IMG/VR virus record: IMGVR_UViG_3300033146_001218
Location: 1 to 33,083 of that record
DNA length: 33,083 nt
Source: a virus
Direction: 5' to 3' (one strand)
Shown here: positions 31,232 to 33,083 of the stretch, piece by piece
How positions within the stretch are numbered: the first letter of the stretch is position 1
How the letters are laid out: every line of letters begins with the position of its first letter
The notes under the pieces: model-generated
Told to the model about the DNA's origin: nothing
Databases searched by the model: none
What the model saw: only the letters and a program-made list of their open reading frames with translations
Program-made: the position numbers and the translations under genes

Positions 31232-31241
31232 TTAATATATA
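31232..31241 (+). promoter_or_regulatory. Late-promoter-like box five bases from the start codon
   Basis: Exact TTAATATATA with five bases to the ATG at 31247, as at 12565-12574. The transcript would be leaderless if initiation follows T4 late promoter spacing. Confidence 0.45.
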
Positions 31242-31246
31242 GTTAT

Positions 31247-32005
31247 ATGAAAAATTATGATAGTTTTATTAATGAAAATCTACTTAAAGATTTTCTAAAA
31301 AAAGCATTTGCACAATCATTGACTTTCTTATCAAAAGATAGACAAGAGATTATGATTAAATTAATTGATTCAATCAATAATAAAAAATCATTTATTGATG
31401 GTATAAATAGTGTCAAAAATGTTTTCAAAAATATAGAACAAACAAAAATAGACAATATCAATAGTTTAAAAACATCTATCAATGATGATCTTATTTCAAT
31501 AGATATGTCATTAAAAACATTAAGTAAAAAATTCGGTACTGATGAATTATTACCAAAAAATTTCTATAATGAATCTAATAATAAAATATTAAAAACAGCA
31601 TTAATATATGATAATGAAAAAGATTTTTTGAAAAATCTACCATTCAATTCAAACCAATTATTATTCCAAATATTAAAAACTGCAGGTTTAGATGATCAAC
31701 AAATAAAATCTTTATTGAAAACAGAACAAAAAAATGAAAGTATGATATTTGAATTACAAGATGTTCAACATCTTCAAAATACTGATAAATTAGACGATAC
31801 TATCAATGATGAAGAACAAGAACTATCTGATGAAGAAAATGATGAAACAAAAGAAAACGACAAATCAGATAATATAGATTTCACAAAAATACAAAAAGCA
31901 TATACAGACTTTCAACAAAATGCGATATTTATACCACTAATAAAAGAATTAGATAAATTCAATAATGAACGTGAAATAGAATTAAAAAATCCAAAAAATT
32001 TCTAA
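31247..32005 (+). CDS. Hypothetical protein with capsid-targeting-like leader (252 aa)
   Basis: The frame is open from within the giant gene, but the start at 31247 is chosen because it follows the promoter-like box and gives MKNYDSFINE, the closest match in this window to the T4 leader MKTYQEFIAE. The body is helical, with L-L-K-D-F-L-K-K-A-F-A-Q-S at once after the leader and a coiled-coil region at about 40-95. A strongly acidic stretch follows at about 185-215, then a last helix. No family is recognised. An acidic, helical, proteolytically matured protein would suit a prohead core component. Confidence 0.68.
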   Translation: MKNYDSFINENLLKDFLKKAFAQSLTFLSKDRQEIMIKLIDSINNKKSFIDGINSVKNVFKNIEQTKIDNINSLKTSINDDLISIDMSLKTLSKKFGTDELLPKNFYNESNNKILKTALIYDNEKDFLKNLPFNSNQLLFQILKTAGLDDQQIKSLLKTEQKNESMIFELQDVQHLQNTDKLDDTINDEEQELSDEENDETKENDKSDNIDFTKIQKAYTDFQQNAIFIPLIKELDKFNNEREIELKNPKNF

Positions 32006-32022
32006 TAACATAAACAAAAAAT

Positions 32023-32054
32023 CGTTTTCACAATATTAATAAAAAAAGAAAACG
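32023..32054 (+). other. Weak hairpin before a small ORF
   Basis: CGTTTTC (32023-32029) can pair with GAAAACG (32048-32054) across an 18-base A/T-rich loop, ending four bases before the ATG at 32059. There is no T run, so it is a poor terminator. It could affect ribosome access or be chance. Confidence 0.3.
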
Positions 32055-32058
32055 AAAA

Positions 32059-32346
32059 ATGTATATATTCTCATTTAATATAAATCAACAAGATAATAAT
32101 AATGTCCGAGTTCTTACAGAATTTCCAACATTATTAACTAATGAATCTCTATCATTAATTATAGAAGAAATTAGAAGTATAATTAAATATAATTTTGAAA
32201 ATCTTTCAATAGCAAATTCAATACCTATTATTGATTTTCGATTAGGTGTTTCAGCAGTTTATATCAAAGATGATTTTATAACAACACATACATTTTCTTT
32301 AAATTTTGAAAATATAAGAGAATCAATAGATTTAATAAAAAGTTAA
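32059..32346 (+). CDS. Hypothetical protein (95 aa)
   Basis: A small soluble protein with alternating strands and helices (MYIFSFNIN; T-L-L-T-N-E-S-L-S-L-I-I-E-E-I-R; F-R-L-G-V-S-A-V-Y-I). There are no cysteines, no membrane segment and no recognised family. It sits 53 bases after the leader-bearing gene and two bases before the next, so it probably belongs to the same transcript. Confidence 0.58.
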   Translation: MYIFSFNINQQDNNNVRVLTEFPTLLTNESLSLIIEEIRSIIKYNFENLSIANSIPIIDFRLGVSAVYIKDDFITTHTFSLNFENIRESIDLIKS

Positions 32347-32348
32347 TT

Positions 32349-32585
32349 GTGAGATTAAGTAAGACACTCGAAGAAATAATAAGAAAGATATTATTAGATA
32401 ATATATATGAGAAAGAACATGAATATATCAAATCTAAAATAACAAATAGTTGGTTTGATGATGAAAATTATGTGATAGTTTTTGAGGAAATGAGTCCAAA
32501 TTGTATATCTTATTATATTGATAAAGATGAAGTTGAAAACGCAATACGCAAAAATAAAATAAAAAAATTAATAGACGAATGTTAG
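32349..32585 (+). CDS. Hypothetical protein (78 aa), GTG start
   Basis: This ORF begins with GTG two bases after the previous stop. It encodes a basic N-terminal helix (R-L-S-K-T-L-E-E-I-I-R-K-I), a middle with S-W-F-D-D-E-N-Y-V-I-V-F-E-E, and a helical charged end. Its last seven bases overlap the start of the YqeY-like gene, a sign of coupling. No family is recognised. Confidence 0.55.
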   Translation: MRLSKTLEEIIRKILLDNIYEKEHEYIKSKITNSWFDDENYVIVFEEMSPNCISYYIDKDEVENAIRKNKIKKLIDEC

Positions 32586-32974
32586 AAAAATTAAAAGCAG
32601 AGAGAATATCTGCAATGAAAGAAAAAAACACAATTAAGAAAAATGTGTTATCTACTTTGATCGGTGAGATCGAAAGAGAAAATAAATCCGGTAAAGGTGA
32701 TTTGAAAGAACAAGATATTATTAAATTAATTAAAAAAATGTTTGAAAATAATATCACCACTGGTAGTGAAGATGAAAATCAATATATCGATATTTATTTA
32801 CCAAAAATGTTATCTGAAAATGAATTAGAAACGATTATATCCAAAATCATTGAAGATAATAATTTAGAAGGTATGAAAGGCATGGGTGTTATCATGAAAA
32901 ATCTTAATCAACATTATGCTGGACAATTTGATGGTAGTAATGCTTCATCAATATCTAAAAAAATATTACTATAA
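32579..32974 (+). CDS. GatB/YqeY domain protein
   Basis: The 131-residue protein matches the YqeY pattern: an N-terminal helix L-E-K-L-K-A-E-R-I-S-A-M-K-E-K, then N-V-L-S-T-L-I-G-E-I-E, and a C-terminal set with Y-L-P-K-M-L-S-E-N-E-L near residue 79, G-M-G-V-I-M-K at about 100-106 and G-Q-F-D-G near 115. The domain is also found at the end of the GatB amidotransferase subunit, where it contacts tRNA. The role of stand-alone YqeY is not established. It is slightly shorter than bacterial YqeY (about 148 residues). Acquisition from a bacterial host is plausible. Confidence 0.82.
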   Translation: MLEKLKAERISAMKEKNTIKKNVLSTLIGEIERENKSGKGDLKEQDIIKLIKKMFENNITTGSEDENQYIDIYLPKMLSENELETIISKIIEDNNLEGMKGMGVIMKNLNQHYAGQFDGSNASSISKKILL

Positions 32975-32975
32975 T

Positions 32976-33083
32976 ATGAAAGAATTAGAAGTAGGTGAAA
33001 TAGTCTTTGGAAGTTATGGTGTCGAATCATATATCACTGGAGAAATAATAAAAATAGATGGTGATAGGATATCTATTCAATGT
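32976..33083 (+). CDS. Hypothetical protein, cut by the window end
   Basis: ATG 32976 follows the previous stop by one base and the frame stays open for 36 codons to the window edge. The visible part, V-G-E-I-V-F-G-S-Y-G-V and G-E-I-I-K-I-D-G-D-R-I-S-I, reads as a small beta-barrel of SH3- or Tudor-like spacing. The rest is outside the window, so no family is assigned. Confidence 0.5.
   Translation, partial: MKELEVGEIVFGSYGVESYITGEIIKIDGDRISIQC

Noticed and set aside
31094-31246. Upstream extension of the 31247 gene into the giant gene
   Set aside because: The extension overlaps the well-supported giant gene, and the 31247 start directly follows a promoter-like box and yields the shared leader.
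1-33083. tRNA genes, insertion sequences, integrase or attachment sites
   Set aside because: I saw no cloverleaf-like sequence, transposase or recombinase motif, or flanking direct repeats. A dedicated tRNA scan was not possible here.

Overview
The window looks like part of the genome of a large, AT-rich, T4-related tailed phage (myovirus type) that infects a member of the Bacteroidota. The phage assignment rests on recognisable T4-type proteins: a gp32-like single-stranded DNA-binding protein, the polymerase half of a gp43-like family B DNA polymerase, a gp19-like tail tube protein, a gp26-like baseplate/tail chaperone protein, a gp16-like small terminase candidate, a T4-type polynucleotide kinase and a GH24 lysozyme. 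The host assignment is an inference. It rests on strong AT bias, few Shine-Dalgarno sites, and two promoters of the Bacteroidota form TTG-N19/20-TAnnTTTG at 16313-16342 and 16457-16487. TAG, TAA and TGA all act as stops.

Layout. 46-1096: DUF4326 protein, a tiny ORF and a polynucleotide kinase. 1162-2028: small terminase candidate. 2018-5538 (minus): four consecutive genes whose N-termini look like T4 capsid-targeting sequences, including a DHH/DHHA1 phosphoesterase and an ankyrin protein. 5641-6379: a nested membrane/secreted pair that may be a spanin-like lysis module. 6374-10738 (minus): a 1454-residue fibre-like protein with W-x-N-G-x-F repeats. 10817-12499: a small acidic protein, a 369-base leader with repeats, and gp32. 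12580-15538: four more capsid-targeting-like genes, then a GH16 glycoside hydrolase. 16347-18460: small membrane and Cys-rich proteins behind host-type promoters. 18501-20273 (minus): split DNA polymerase. 20424-24531: membrane protein, tail tube, lysozyme, gp26-like gene with an overlapping second frame, and a HAD phosphatase. 24558-31226: a 2222-residue tape-measure candidate. 31247-end: one more capsid-targeting-like gene, small ORFs, a GatB/YqeY-like protein and a truncated gene.

The most interesting pattern is a shared short N-terminus (MKxYxxF...[LI]-[NF]-E) on ten otherwise unrelated proteins. It closely resembles the T4 internal-protein leader (MKTYQEFIAE) that directs proteins into the prohead and is cut after the Glu by the gp21 protease. 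Five proteins of one cluster, counting the tail of an interrupted gene, also end in [DE]-F-N-L. An AT-rich box (TTAATATATA and close variants) lies about 20-26 bases upstream of most structural and leader-bearing transcription units. It is absent in front of gp32 and the polymerase. This suggests a late promoter, and late expression of the leader-bearing proteins. If correct, this phage loads its capsid with a varied cargo (phosphoesterase, ankyrin proteins, lysozyme, unknown proteins) for delivery with the DNA.
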